Below are positions 1-7,961 of a DNA stretch of 64,000 nucleotides, piece after piece. A program made the translations under genes and the position numbers. Below the pieces are notes generated by a model, which worked only from the letters and a program-made list of their open reading frames with translations, was not told where the DNA came from and ran no database searches. Location: the NCBI RefSeq assembly GCF_900177415.1, contig NZ_FXAF01000003.1, positions 434,001 to 498,000 on the forward strand, read 5' to 3'. How positions within the stretch are numbered: position 1 is the stretch's first letter; each line of letters begins with the position of its first letter. Origin of the DNA: Xaviernesmea oryzae. GTDB lineage: Bacteria; Pseudomonadota; Alphaproteobacteria; Rhizobiales; Rhizobiaceae.

Positions 1-61
1 AGTCTTGTAACCAGCTATTACAGAAGACGATATCAAATGAAAAAATATTTACAAGAGCGAA

Positions 62-1030
62 ATGGACACAATCGTGGCACCCGATGACCCCCCCTCCCCG
101 CGGGCGGGATTGCCTGCGAATTCGGTGGTCGCGGAACGTCTCGAGGCGATCTATCCGGAACTGTCCCAGGCGCTGCGCACCTTCGCGGACTATGTCCTGA
201 AATATCCGATGAAGGTCGCGGGCCTTTCGATCAACGATACGGTGGATATCACCGGCGTGTCGGTTGCAAGCGCCAACCGCTTTGCCCGCAAGCTCGGCTT
301 TGACGGCTATGCCGAATTCCGCGCCGAACTGCTGCGCGGAATGGCGCCTGCGATCGAGCCGGTGGAGCGGCTGCGGCGGAAACTGTCGGAAGAATCGACG
401 ACGCCGGACGTGGTTGCCGCCTCCCTGATGGAGGATATCGCCAATTTGCAGGGCTCGCTCGGCAACCTCGATCCAGAGCGGGCCGAGCAGGCTATCGACA
501 TGATCGTCAATGCCAGGCGCATCTTCATCCTTGGCTTCGACAATGCCGCAGGCCTGGCGCTCGTCCTGACCCACCGGCTGCAGGCGATCGGCTGTGATGC
601 GCGCACGGTCGAAAGCGGCGCCGGCTCGCTTTCGGTTGCGCGCCATCTCTCCGGGCTTGGCCCGGAAGACCTCGTGATTTCCATCGCCTTTCCCCGTTAT
701 CTGCGGGACACGGTGTCGATGACGCGCTTTGCCCATCAGCACGACATTCCGATCCTCGTCGTGACGGACAGCCAGACCTCGCCGATCGCCAAGCTCGGGA
801 AAGTGGTCGTCTACGCCCATGCCCGCCGCAGCTTCTCCTCGACGTCGGATGCCGCCGTGCTGGCAGTGCTGGAAGCGCTCGCCGCCGGCGTCGCCAACAA
901 GAAGCCCGGCGCCGCCAACGCCGCCCAGCGCTTCGCCGACATGGGCTTTTACTGGTTTGCCTATCCCGAAGAAGAGGAGAAGGCGGCCACACGCAAGGTT
1001 TCGAAACCCGCCAAGAAGGACGTTCCATGA
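62..1030 (+). CDS. MurR/RpiR family transcriptional regulator
   Basis: A 322-residue DNA-binding regulator with the two-domain RpiR layout. An N-terminal helix-turn-helix (about residues 25-100, with the recognition region around SVASANRFARKLGF) is followed by a SIS sugar-phosphate-binding domain (about 140-270, containing RIFILGFDNAAG and an IVVTDS strand). Family members usually sense a phosphorylated sugar or a related metabolite. The stop overlaps the start of the nucleoside hydrolase by 4 nt (ATGA), so the regulator is probably the first gene of the operon that runs to 6731 and likely controls it. The basic, Lys-rich C-terminal tail (after about 300) is outside the SIS fold. The effector cannot be told from sequence. 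Confidence 0.9.
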   Translation: MDTIVAPDDPPSPRAGLPANSVVAERLEAIYPELSQALRTFADYVLKYPMKVAGLSINDTVDITGVSVASANRFARKLGFDGYAEFRAELLRGMAPAIEPVERLRRKLSEESTTPDVVAASLMEDIANLQGSLGNLDPERAEQAIDMIVNARRIFILGFDNAAGLALVLTHRLQAIGCDARTVESGAGSLSVARHLSGLGPEDLVISIAFPRYLRDTVSMTRFAHQHDIPILVVTDSQTSPIAKLGKVVVYAHARRSFSSTSDAAVLAVLEALAAGVANKKPGAANAAQRFADMGFYWFAYPEEEEKAATRKVSKPAKKDVP

Positions 1031-1986
1031 CCAAGCCCTGCCGCATTATCCTCGATGTGGATACCGGCATCGACGATGCGCTTGCGATCGTCTATGCGCT
1101 CGCCCACCCGGATATCGCGCTGGAGGCCGTGACGACCGTCTACGGCAACATCAATGTGGACATGGCAACGGCCAACACGCTCGGACTGCTCGAAGCGGCC
1201 GGACGATCCGACATTCCGGTGGCGGCCGGCGCCAAACGCTCGCTCACCCGGCCCTACAACAAGACCGCCAGCCGCATCCACGGACAGAACGGCTTCGGCG
1301 GCATCGAACTGCCGAAGCCGAGGGTCGCCGCCCGCGACATCTGGGGGCCGGACCTGTTGATCGAGATGGCCCGCGCCAATCCGGGCGAGATCACGCTGGT
1401 GCCGGTCGGGCCGATGACCAACGTGGCACAGGCGCTGATGAAGGCGCCGGAGATCGCCACGCTCTTCAAGCGTATCGTGCTGATGGGCGGCACGATCTGG
1501 CATCCGGGCGTGCCACGCATCCCGAGCCCGGTGGCCGATGCCAACTTCTTCAACGATCCGGAGGCCGCCCGCATCGTGCTGCAGTCGGGCGCGAGGATCG
1601 TCATGGTCGGCATGGACGTGACGATGAAGACGCTCTTCACGGAACCCATGATGGGCCGGATCGAACGCGAGGGCGGCCTTGCCTCCCGCAAATGCGCCGA
1701 AGCGAGCCGTTTCTATCTTGCCGCCTATCGCGAACAGTATCCCGACATCACCGGCTGCGCGCTGCATGATCCGTTGGCCGTCGCGGTCGCTCTCGACCCG
1801 AGCCTCGTCACGGTCGAGCCGATGCAGGTGGATATCGAATGCGCCGGCGAACTCTGCCGGGGACAGGTCATCCCCGACCGTCGCCGGACCGGCACGACCG
1901 TGCCGAATGCCGATGTCTGTATCGACGTCGATGTCGACCGGTTCGTCGGCGGTTTCGTCGACACGCTTTGCGGATTTCGCCCCTGA
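1027..1986 (+). CDS. Nucleoside hydrolase (inosine/uridine-preferring family)
   Basis: A 319-residue hydrolase of the N-ribosidase family, which splits a nucleoside into base and ribose using a calcium ion held by an Asp cluster. The N-terminal signature DVDTGIDDALA (residues 10-20) gives the Asp ligands D10, D16 and D17. The family NFFNDPEAA region lies near residue 175, and the C-terminal HDPLAVAVALDP carries the last Asp ligand. Length is normal for the family. Its start overlaps the RpiR gene, and a FecBCD-type importer follows 99 nt downstream, so the substrate may be an imported nucleoside-like compound. Family is certain; specificity is unknown. Confidence 0.9.
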   Translation: MTKPCRIILDVDTGIDDALAIVYALAHPDIALEAVTTVYGNINVDMATANTLGLLEAAGRSDIPVAAGAKRSLTRPYNKTASRIHGQNGFGGIELPKPRVAARDIWGPDLLIEMARANPGEITLVPVGPMTNVAQALMKAPEIATLFKRIVLMGGTIWHPGVPRIPSPVADANFFNDPEAARIVLQSGARIVMVGMDVTMKTLFTEPMMGRIEREGGLASRKCAEASRFYLAAYREQYPDITGCALHDPLAVAVALDPSLVTVEPMQVDIECAGELCRGQVIPDRRRTGTTVPNADVCIDVDVDRFVGGFVDTLCGFRP

Positions 1987-2052
1987 CGTTTGCGGCATTC
2001 AATTTTAAAGTGGAGAATTGTAGACAACATTAATCGGGAAGATTAGGAATGC

Positions 2053-2076
2053 CCCCGACGCAGCAACCAATCGGGG
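2053..2076 (+). promoter_or_regulatory. Leader hairpin over the ribosome-binding site of the binding-protein gene
   Basis: CCCCGA (2053-2058) pairs with TCGGGG (2071-2076), leaving a 12-nt loop. The 3' arm contains the only Shine-Dalgarno-like run (GGGGA) before the ATG at 2086, so folding could hide it. Seen directly; function is inferred. Confidence 0.3.
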
Positions 2077-2085
2077 ACACAGATC

Positions 2086-3177
2086 ATGGTTCCGCTTACC
2101 CGCTTTATCTCTCGCAGCCTGCTTGCCGCAGCATTTTCCACTCTGTTGGTCCACGGCGCCGGCGCCGATGAGATCGTTTTCAAGGACCAGGAAAACCGCG
2201 AGGTGAAACTTGCCAAGGCAGCCGAGCGGATCGTCTCGATCGTCATCCCGATGGCCTCCACGGTCATTGCGCTCGACGGCTCGACAAGGAAGCTCGTGGG
2301 CATGAACCCCACCGCCAAGAGCGCCGTCATGGAAGGCATTCTCGGCAAGATCTTCCCGGAGGCCAGGGACATTCCCTCGGACGTGACGGCGCCGAATTTC
2401 GTGCCGAATGTCGAGGCGCTCACCGCCACCAACCCCGATCTCGTCATCCAGTGGGGCGGCCGCGGCAACGACATCGTCGCGCCGATCACCAATGCCGGCC
2501 TCAATGCCATGCTGATCCTCTACGGCACGGAAGAGCTGACCCGCGAATATATGGCGATCACCGCCAAGGCGCTCGGCAAGCCGGAACGCATCGCCGAACT
2601 GGTCGAATGGCGCGACAAGGTCCAGAAGGACATCGAGGCGAAGACCAAAGCCATTCCCGAAGACAAGAGGCCGAGTGTCCTCTACGTCGGCCGGGCGCTT
2701 TCCGACATCAGCGCGTCGGGTACCAAGGGCAATTACAATGCCTGGTATATCGAGCTCGTTGGCGGCAAGAACGCCTCCTCCGGGCTCAACGGCACGGTAT
2801 CGATCAACAAGGAGCAGATCGCCGAGTGGGATCCGGAAGTCATCTTCCTGAATGCCTTCGAGGCCAAGCTCGACGTCAGCTGGGTCTATAACGACCCGAT
2901 CCTGTCGCTCACCAAGGCCGCCAAGAACAAGCGCGTCTACAAGATGCCGCTCGGCGGTTATCGCTGGGACCCGCCGAACCAGGAATCGCCGCTCTCCTGG
3001 ATGTGGTCGGCCAATCTCATCCAGCCGGACCTCTTCAAGTATGACCTGCGGTCCGAGATGAAGACCTATTACAAGATGCTCTACAATTACGAGCTCACCG
3101 ATGCGGATATCGACGGCATCCTGTGGGTGAAGGAACAGGGCGACGCGGCCAACTACGCCCAGTTCGGAGAAAAGTAA
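2086..3177 (+). CDS. FecB/BtuF-type ABC transporter substrate-binding protein
   Basis: A 363-residue periplasmic binding protein with a Sec signal peptide (hydrophobic stretch about residues 7-22, cleavage near HGAGA-DE). The body is a class III binding protein of the iron-siderophore, heme or cobalamin group: RIVSIVIPMASTVIALDG near the start of lobe 1, NPDLVIQWGG, and a long helix then lobe 2 with WDPEVIFLNA. Permease and ATPase genes follow immediately (3-nt gap, then a 4-nt overlap). The adjacent FmdE-like and amidotransferase-fold genes are not part of a standard siderophore system, so the substrate could be another metal or metal complex. The ligand is not predictable here. Confidence 0.85.
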   Translation: MVPLTRFISRSLLAAAFSTLLVHGAGADEIVFKDQENREVKLAKAAERIVSIVIPMASTVIALDGSTRKLVGMNPTAKSAVMEGILGKIFPEARDIPSDVTAPNFVPNVEALTATNPDLVIQWGGRGNDIVAPITNAGLNAMLILYGTEELTREYMAITAKALGKPERIAELVEWRDKVQKDIEAKTKAIPEDKRPSVLYVGRALSDISASGTKGNYNAWYIELVGGKNASSGLNGTVSINKEQIAEWDPEVIFLNAFEAKLDVSWVYNDPILSLTKAAKNKRVYKMPLGGYRWDPPNQESPLSWMWSANLIQPDLFKYDLRSEMKTYYKMLYNYELTDADIDGILWVKEQGDAANYAQFGEK

Positions 3178-3180
3178 GTC

Positions 3181-4245
3181 ATGGCGGCCGTTACAGAGGA
3201 TGGCGTGGCCATGACCGCACGCCGGTCGAGGATCGCGCGTCAGACGCTGGTCTTCGCCGGACTGCTGGCGCTTTTCGCCGCCGCCTTCGTGGTCAGCCTC
3301 TGCGTCGGCCGCTTCTCCGTCCCGGCGGGCCGAGCATTGGAGCTGATCTGGCTCGGCATCACCGATCCCACTCGCGAGCTCGGTGCGATCGACGAACGCA
3401 TCGTGCTCCTCGTGCGCGCGCCGCGCGTCGTACTCGCCGCTCTCGCCGGAGCGGGACTGGCGCTCTCAGGCGCGGCCCTGCAGGGCGTTTTCCGCAATCC
3501 GCTCGTCTCGCCGGACATTCTCGGCATCTCGCAGGGTGCGGCCTTCGGCGGCGCGCTCGGCATCATGCTCGGCATCTGGGGACTGCCGCTGATCGGCATG
3601 GTGTTCGTGTCCGGCCTGGTTGCGCTCATCCTCGTCGGCATGCTGTCGCGCGTCAACGGCCGGACGGAGACCGTCACCGTCATCCTCTGCGGACTGGTGG
3701 TCAGCTCGATGTTTTCGGCGGTGGTGTCGCTTTTGCAGTTCGTCGCCGATCCGAACACCTCCCTGCCGGCGATCGTCTACTGGCTGATGGGCTCCTTTGC
3801 CACCGCCACCTGGGAACGCACGCTGATCGCGGCACCCGGCCTCATCATCGGCGGCGTGCTGCTCTGGATGCTGCGCTTCCGTCTGAACATCCTGTCGCTC
3901 GACGAAGCGGAAGCCCAGAGCCTCGGCGCCAATACGACCCGCGAACGCTGGCTGGTCTTCGGGCTGATCGCCGTCATCGTCGGCAGCCAGGTAGCCGTCT
4001 CCGGCATCATCGGCTGGATCGGTATCGTCATCCCGCATGCCGCGCGCCTTCTGGTCGGCCACGACCACCGGGCGCTCTTGCCGGCCGCCGTGGTGCTCGG
4101 CGCCGGCTTCATGGTCATCATCGACACGCTGGCCCGCACCGCGACGGCTGCCGAGATCCCGCTCGGCGTCATCACCGCACTGGTCGGCGCGCCGATCTTC
4201 GCCGTGCTTCTGCGCAACCACTATCGCGAAAGGCATGCGTCATGA
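3181..4245 (+). CDS. FecCD-family ABC transporter permease
   Basis: A 354-residue inner-membrane permease of the BtuC/FecCD family with about ten hydrophobic segments. Family landmarks are RAPRVVLAALAGAGLALSGAA (about 80-100), the RNPLVSPDILGISQGAAFG region (about 110-130), the coupling segment LSLDEAEAQSLG (about 238) and SGIIGWIGIVIPHAAR (about 277-292). It would form a homodimeric channel with the ATPase encoded next. A second in-frame ATG at 3211 is a possible start; 3181 lies only 3 nt after the preceding stop. The last codons overlap the ATPase start. Confidence 0.92.
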   Translation: MAAVTEDGVAMTARRSRIARQTLVFAGLLALFAAAFVVSLCVGRFSVPAGRALELIWLGITDPTRELGAIDERIVLLVRAPRVVLAALAGAGLALSGAALQGVFRNPLVSPDILGISQGAAFGGALGIMLGIWGLPLIGMVFVSGLVALILVGMLSRVNGRTETVTVILCGLVVSSMFSAVVSLLQFVADPNTSLPAIVYWLMGSFATATWERTLIAAPGLIIGGVLLWMLRFRLNILSLDEAEAQSLGANTTRERWLVFGLIAVIVGSQVAVSGIIGWIGIVIPHAARLLVGHDHRALLPAAVVLGAGFMVIIDTLARTATAAEIPLGVITALVGAPIFAVLLRNHYRERHAS

Positions 4246-5000
4246 TCGGCCTCGACAACGCCACCGTCCGTTTCGGCACGCGGACCATCATCGATGGCCT
4301 GAGCTTTTCCGTGCCGGTCGGCCGCACCATGGCGATCCTGGGGCCGAACGGCCGCGGCAAGACAACGACGCTGAAGGCCATGCTCGGCTTCCAGCCGTTG
4401 AATGCCGGCCGGCGGATCGCGCCGGAGATCGTCGGCTACGTGCCCCAGACCGGCACCGGCAACCAGCGCTACCGGGGGATCGACATCGCCGTCATGGGCC
4501 GCGCCGCGCATCTCGGCCTATTCGGCCAGCCGGGTTCCGCCGACTTCGAGATCGCCCGTTCGGCGCTCGAACGGGCTGGCGCCGCCCGCTTCGCCGATCA
4601 TTATTTCGACCGGCTTTCGGGTGGCGAGCGCCAGCTCGTGCTTCTGGCGCGGGCGCTCGCGACCGGTTCGGAAGCTCTCGTTCTCGACGAGCCGGCGGCG
4701 GCGCTCGACCTCCATAATCAGGAACGCTTGCTGAACCTGTTGAATGCCCTGCGTCAGCCGCGCGACAGGGCGATCGTCTTCACCACCCACGACCCCAACC
4801 ACGCGCTCACCGCCGCCGACGATGCACTTTTGATGATGCCGGGTGGTCAGCCGCTGTTCGGCCCCGTTTCCGAAACGATCACGCCGGAGCATCTGGAGCA
4901 CCTCTATGGCGTGCCGATGCGGGTCGTCGAGCTTGCCGGGCCGTCTGGTGAAACCCATCGGGCGGTTCTGCCCGCCTTCGCAGGGACCCGCGCCGCATGA
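4242..5000 (+). CDS. FecE/BtuD-type ABC transporter ATP-binding protein
   Basis: A 252-residue ATPase that powers the FecBCD-type importer. Walker A is GPNGRGKTT (about residues 36-44), the signature motif is LSGGERQLVLLARAL, Walker B is LVLDEPAAALD and the switch His sits in FTTHDPNHA. The start at 4242 overlaps the permease stop by 4 nt; an upstream extension in the same frame only shadows the permease gene. The signature motif is typical of iron-chelate ATPases. Its stop overlaps the next gene by 4 nt, so all genes from 3181 to 6731 are probably translated together. Confidence 0.92.
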   Translation: MIGLDNATVRFGTRTIIDGLSFSVPVGRTMAILGPNGRGKTTTLKAMLGFQPLNAGRRIAPEIVGYVPQTGTGNQRYRGIDIAVMGRAAHLGLFGQPGSADFEIARSALERAGAARFADHYFDRLSGGERQLVLLARALATGSEALVLDEPAAALDLHNQERLLNLLNALRQPRDRAIVFTTHDPNHALTAADDALLMMPGGQPLFGPVSETITPEHLEHLYGVPMRVVELAGPSGETHRAVLPAFAGTRAA

Positions 5001-5614
5001 CCGTCCTGATGATCCAGTCGCATTACCAGGAGCCATTCGCGATGACCGCGCCGCTCTTTGCCGACGCCATCTCGTCGGGCCTGATGAAGGTGGTGCGCGA
5101 GATGGAACTTACCGATCAACATTTCGCCTCTGCTCGCGGGCTGATCACCACCACCCATCTCGACCAGATCGGTTTCCAGCGTTTTGCCGCCGCCGTCATC
5201 GCCTTCCTCGATCGCGGCGGCCGGTGGATCTACCACGGCCACATTCTCCGGCCGGTCCTGCCGGAACTCGGCATCTACCGGCCGATCGAGAACCCGAAGC
5301 GGGTCGACCTTGATCAGGTTCGCCTTTACGACCATCCGATCTTCTCAGGCATCGATCAGAAGACACTCGAAACGAACCACGGCGTTGCGGGCTTCTATGG
5401 TCGAGGCCACAATCCGCCGCCGGAAGGCGCGATCGTCATCAACGCGCTCGGGCCTCGCCAGGTGCCGGTGGACTGGATCTGGGCGCGGCCCAAAGGGGGC
5501 GAGATCCTCTCCCATGCCGGCAACGAGTTCTGGGGCTGCGGCGACGATCCGGAGGCGAAGAAACTTCTCGCCCGCCGTGCCACTGCCTGGCTTTGCGGGG
5601 AGCTGAACCGATGA
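4997..5614 (+). CDS. Amidotransferase-fold (ThuA/GATase1-like) conserved protein, copy 1
   Basis: A 205-residue protein I cannot assign to a characterised family. It has the alternating strand-helix pattern of the class I glutamine-amidotransferase or ThuA fold: a hydrophobic N-terminal strand (TVLMIQSHY), a helix ending in FLDRGGRWIYHGH (where amidotransferases have a G-G-G turn), and DHPIFSGID, resembling the H-P-I...G motif of ThuA-like proteins. No catalytic Cys is visible at the nucleophile elbow. No signal peptide, so cytoplasmic. It overlaps both neighbours by 4 nt, and the next gene encodes a protein of similar size and layout, so the two may form a heterodimer. Function unknown. Confidence 0.75.
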   Translation: MTVLMIQSHYQEPFAMTAPLFADAISSGLMKVVREMELTDQHFASARGLITTTHLDQIGFQRFAAAVIAFLDRGGRWIYHGHILRPVLPELGIYRPIENPKRVDLDQVRLYDHPIFSGIDQKTLETNHGVAGFYGRGHNPPPEGAIVINALGPRQVPVDWIWARPKGGEILSHAGNEFWGCGDDPEAKKLLARRATAWLCGELNR

Positions 5615-6231
5615 CCATTCTCGCGATACACCCCGGCGCCTACTACCATATCGAAACCCTCGAAGCACCGCGTTACGCCCGCCATTTCGACAGGCTCGTG
5701 CGGCCGGAAGACCTGGCTGACGAGGATCTTTCACGGCACGCTGTGGTCTTCATTCCCTGCCGTACGCCGGCCGACCGGTTGGCGTCGCACGCCGCGCAGC
5801 TTCGCACCTATCTCGACCAGGGCGGCACGATCGTCGCCACCGGCGAGACAGCCTGGGAGGTCTTCCTGCCGGGCATTGCATTCACGCCGGAGCCGACGAA
5901 CTGGTGGTGGTGGCTGACGCCCGGCGCCGATCTCGGCATCCGCATCGCTTCGCCCCAGCATTCGCTGTTCAAATGGCTGGATCAGGACGGCCTCACCTGG
6001 CATCTGCATGGCTGGTTCGACCCGCCGGAAGGCGCCGAAATCCTGGCAGTCAACGGCGAAGGAAAGCCGATCTTCTATGTGGACGAGGTGACGACGCCCG
6101 GCCGCATGATCATCACCAGCCTCGACCCCTGCTTCCACCACGGGTCGCATTTCATGCCGGCGACGACACGTTTCCTGGACGGCTTCCTGCCATGGATGCG
6201 TGAAGAGCTGGGCGGAGAAAAAGCAAAATGA
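5611..6231 (+). CDS. Amidotransferase-fold (ThuA/GATase1-like) conserved protein, copy 2
   Basis: A 206-residue protein with the same general layout as its upstream neighbour: an N-terminal strand (MTILAIHPGAYY), LDQGGTIVATGE (about 75-86), which matches the G-G-x-hydrophobic strand of amidotransferase-fold proteins, a Trp-rich NWWWWLTPG loop, SPQHSLFKWL, and a C-terminal region with SLDPCFHHGSHF and RFLDGFLPWM. No amidotransferase Cys-His-Glu triad could be assigned. The ATG at 5611 overlaps the previous stop by 4 nt, better than the alternative upstream start at 5593. Role unknown; the operon links it to the importer and the FmdE-like protein. Confidence 0.75.
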   Translation: MTILAIHPGAYYHIETLEAPRYARHFDRLVRPEDLADEDLSRHAVVFIPCRTPADRLASHAAQLRTYLDQGGTIVATGETAWEVFLPGIAFTPEPTNWWWWLTPGADLGIRIASPQHSLFKWLDQDGLTWHLHGWFDPPEGAEILAVNGEGKPIFYVDEVTTPGRMIITSLDPCFHHGSHFMPATTRFLDGFLPWMREELGGEKAK

Positions 6232-6731
6232 CCGATGCGATCGACGTTCTCGAGGGCGGCAAGCCGCTCTCCTACACCTATGCCGACCTCATGCATTTCC
6301 ACGGCTTCGGATTTCCGGGCGGTGTGGCGCATGCCTTCAAGGTGATGCAGCGGGCGATGCCTCTGCTCAGCCCCGACGGGCCGCCCGAGCGTCGCGAGAT
6401 CGTCGTCCGCACCGCCTTTCGCGGCCCCGGCGGCCGCGATGCCTTCGAGATGGTGACACGCGGTCTGACGGAAGGCCGCTATACGGTCGATCCCATGCTC
6501 GACAAGCCGGAACGCGGCGATATCCTGCAGCGCTATGTCTTCGAACTCACCTATCGCGGCAAGACGGTGACCCTGCAGCTCAAGGACGGGCACGTGCGCG
6601 AAGAATTCATCCGCCTCGGCCACAAGCAGGACCGCAGCCGGCAAGAGGAAGAGCGCCTCACCTATCTGAAGCAGGAAATGGCCGACCGGCTGCTCCTGAC
6701 CCCGGCCGACCAGGTCTATGAGGAGGCCTGA
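6228..6731 (+). CDS. FmdE-like protein (formylmethanofuran dehydrogenase subunit E fold)
   Basis: A 167-residue protein whose first half resembles the FmdE domain: HFHGFGFPGGVAHAFKVM (about 23-40) aligns with the FmdE pattern F-H-G-H-x-C-P-G...G, and GRDAFEMVTRGLTEGRY (about 75-92) aligns with the G-V-D-A-x-Q-x-x-T-G-C stretch. Both conserved Cys are replaced, so metal binding may be altered or lost. FmdE-domain proteins are often found near metal or molybdate transporters, which fits the FecBCD-type importer upstream. It ends the operon; the convergent OYE gene stops 9 nt beyond. Family call is moderate, function unknown. Confidence 0.6.
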   Translation: MTDAIDVLEGGKPLSYTYADLMHFHGFGFPGGVAHAFKVMQRAMPLLSPDGPPERREIVVRTAFRGPGGRDAFEMVTRGLTEGRYTVDPMLDKPERGDILQRYVFELTYRGKTVTLQLKDGHVREEFIRLGHKQDRSRQEEERLTYLKQEMADRLLLTPADQVYEEA

Positions 6732-6740
6732 CGGCCTCTT

Positions 6741-7844
6741 CTAGGACTTGAACAGGGTCCTGAACTGGGACGGCTGGCAGCGCAGATATTGCGGCGCCGG
6801 TTTCACCTGGGCGCCGAGCTCTGCCGCGGCATGCCACGGCCAGCGCGGATCATAAAGAACGGCGCGGGCGATGGCGATGATATCCGCGTCACCCGTGGCG
6901 ACGATCGCTTCCGCCTGGGCCGGTTCCGTGATCAGCCCGACCGCCACGACCGGCATCTTCACCGCGGCCTTGACGGCGCGGGCGAGCGGCACCTGATAGC
7001 TGGGGCCGAGCGCGATCTTCTGCTCGATATGCAGTCCGCCGCTCGACACGTGGATCGCATCGCAGCCCTTCTCCTCCAGCATTTTTGCAAACGCCACGGT
7101 CTCTTCGACGTTCAGGCCGTGGTCCATCCAGTCGGTCGCCGAAACACGCACCGTCACAGCCCTGTCGGATGGGAAAGCCTGACGCACCGCTTCGAAGACC
7201 TCCAGCGGGAAACGTGCACGGTTTTCCAGCGAGCCGCCATATTCATCGCTACGCTGGTTGGAGAGCGGCGACAGGAATTCGTGCAGCAGATAACCATGCG
7301 CCGCATGGATCTGGATCGCGTCGTGGCCGATTCGCGCAGCCCGCACTGCAGATGCCGCAAATGCATCGCGGATGCGCTTCAGCCCCTCCTTGTCGAGTGC
7401 GGCCGGTGCGACGTATTTCGGGTTGAACGGGATCGCCGAGGGCGCCACGGTCTGCCAGCCGTTCGGATGGTCGGGCGCGATCTGCCCGCCGCCGAACCAG
7501 GGCTTGTCGGTCGAGGCCTTGCGGCCGGCATGGGCGAGCTGGACCGAGATCGGCATGTCCGACCACTTGCGGATGCCTTCGATCACCCGGGCCATTGCCC
7601 TTTCGGTGGCGTCGTCATAAAGCCCGACATCGGCATAGGTGATGCGGCCGTCCGGCGTGACGCCCGTCGCCTCGATCGTCAGCAGCGCCGCACCGGAAAG
7701 GGCGAGCTGGCCGAGATGGATGAGATGCCAGTCGGTCATGCAGCCGTCTTCGGCCGAGTATTGGCACATGGGCGCGATGACGATGCGGTTTTCGAGTTCG
7801 AGATTGCGGACGCGGACGGGCGTGAAAAGTACGGGCTGGGCCAT
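6741..7844 (-). CDS. NADH:flavin oxidoreductase, Old Yellow Enzyme family (YqjM/NamA-like)
   Basis: A 367-residue FMN-dependent ene-reductase that reduces activated C=C bonds with NAD(P)H. YqjM-class features are visible: APMCQYSAEDG with the Cys and Tyr that tune the flavin (about residues 23-33), LAHAGRKAS, IHAAHGYLLHEFLSPLSNQR and DEYGGSLENRARF, plus the C-terminal FMN phosphate loop GDADIIAIARA. I chose the ATG at 7844, where homology begins; an upstream in-frame start would add 32 unsupported residues. The gene stands alone on the minus strand, convergent with the FecBCD operon. Physiological substrate unknown. Confidence 0.92.
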   Translation of the reverse strand: MAQPVLFTPVRVRNLELENRIVIAPMCQYSAEDGCMTDWHLIHLGQLALSGAALLTIEATGVTPDGRITYADVGLYDDATERAMARVIEGIRKWSDMPISVQLAHAGRKASTDKPWFGGGQIAPDHPNGWQTVAPSAIPFNPKYVAPAALDKEGLKRIRDAFAASAVRAARIGHDAIQIHAAHGYLLHEFLSPLSNQRSDEYGGSLENRARFPLEVFEAVRQAFPSDRAVTVRVSATDWMDHGLNVEETVAFAKMLEEKGCDAIHVSSGGLHIEQKIALGPSYQVPLARAVKAAVKMPVVAVGLITEPAQAEAIVATGDADIIAIARAVLYDPRWPWHAAAELGAQVKPAPQYLRCQPSQFRTLFKS

Positions 7845-7961
7845 GGCGGTTTCCTTTGCGATCGGCGGTGCATCAGACGGGAGGATAGGCTGGCGCGCGG
7901 ATCGGTTTTGTGTTTTGGCAAATCGCGCCCGCCGCTTCAAGTCACGCCGGCAGAGCGGCGC

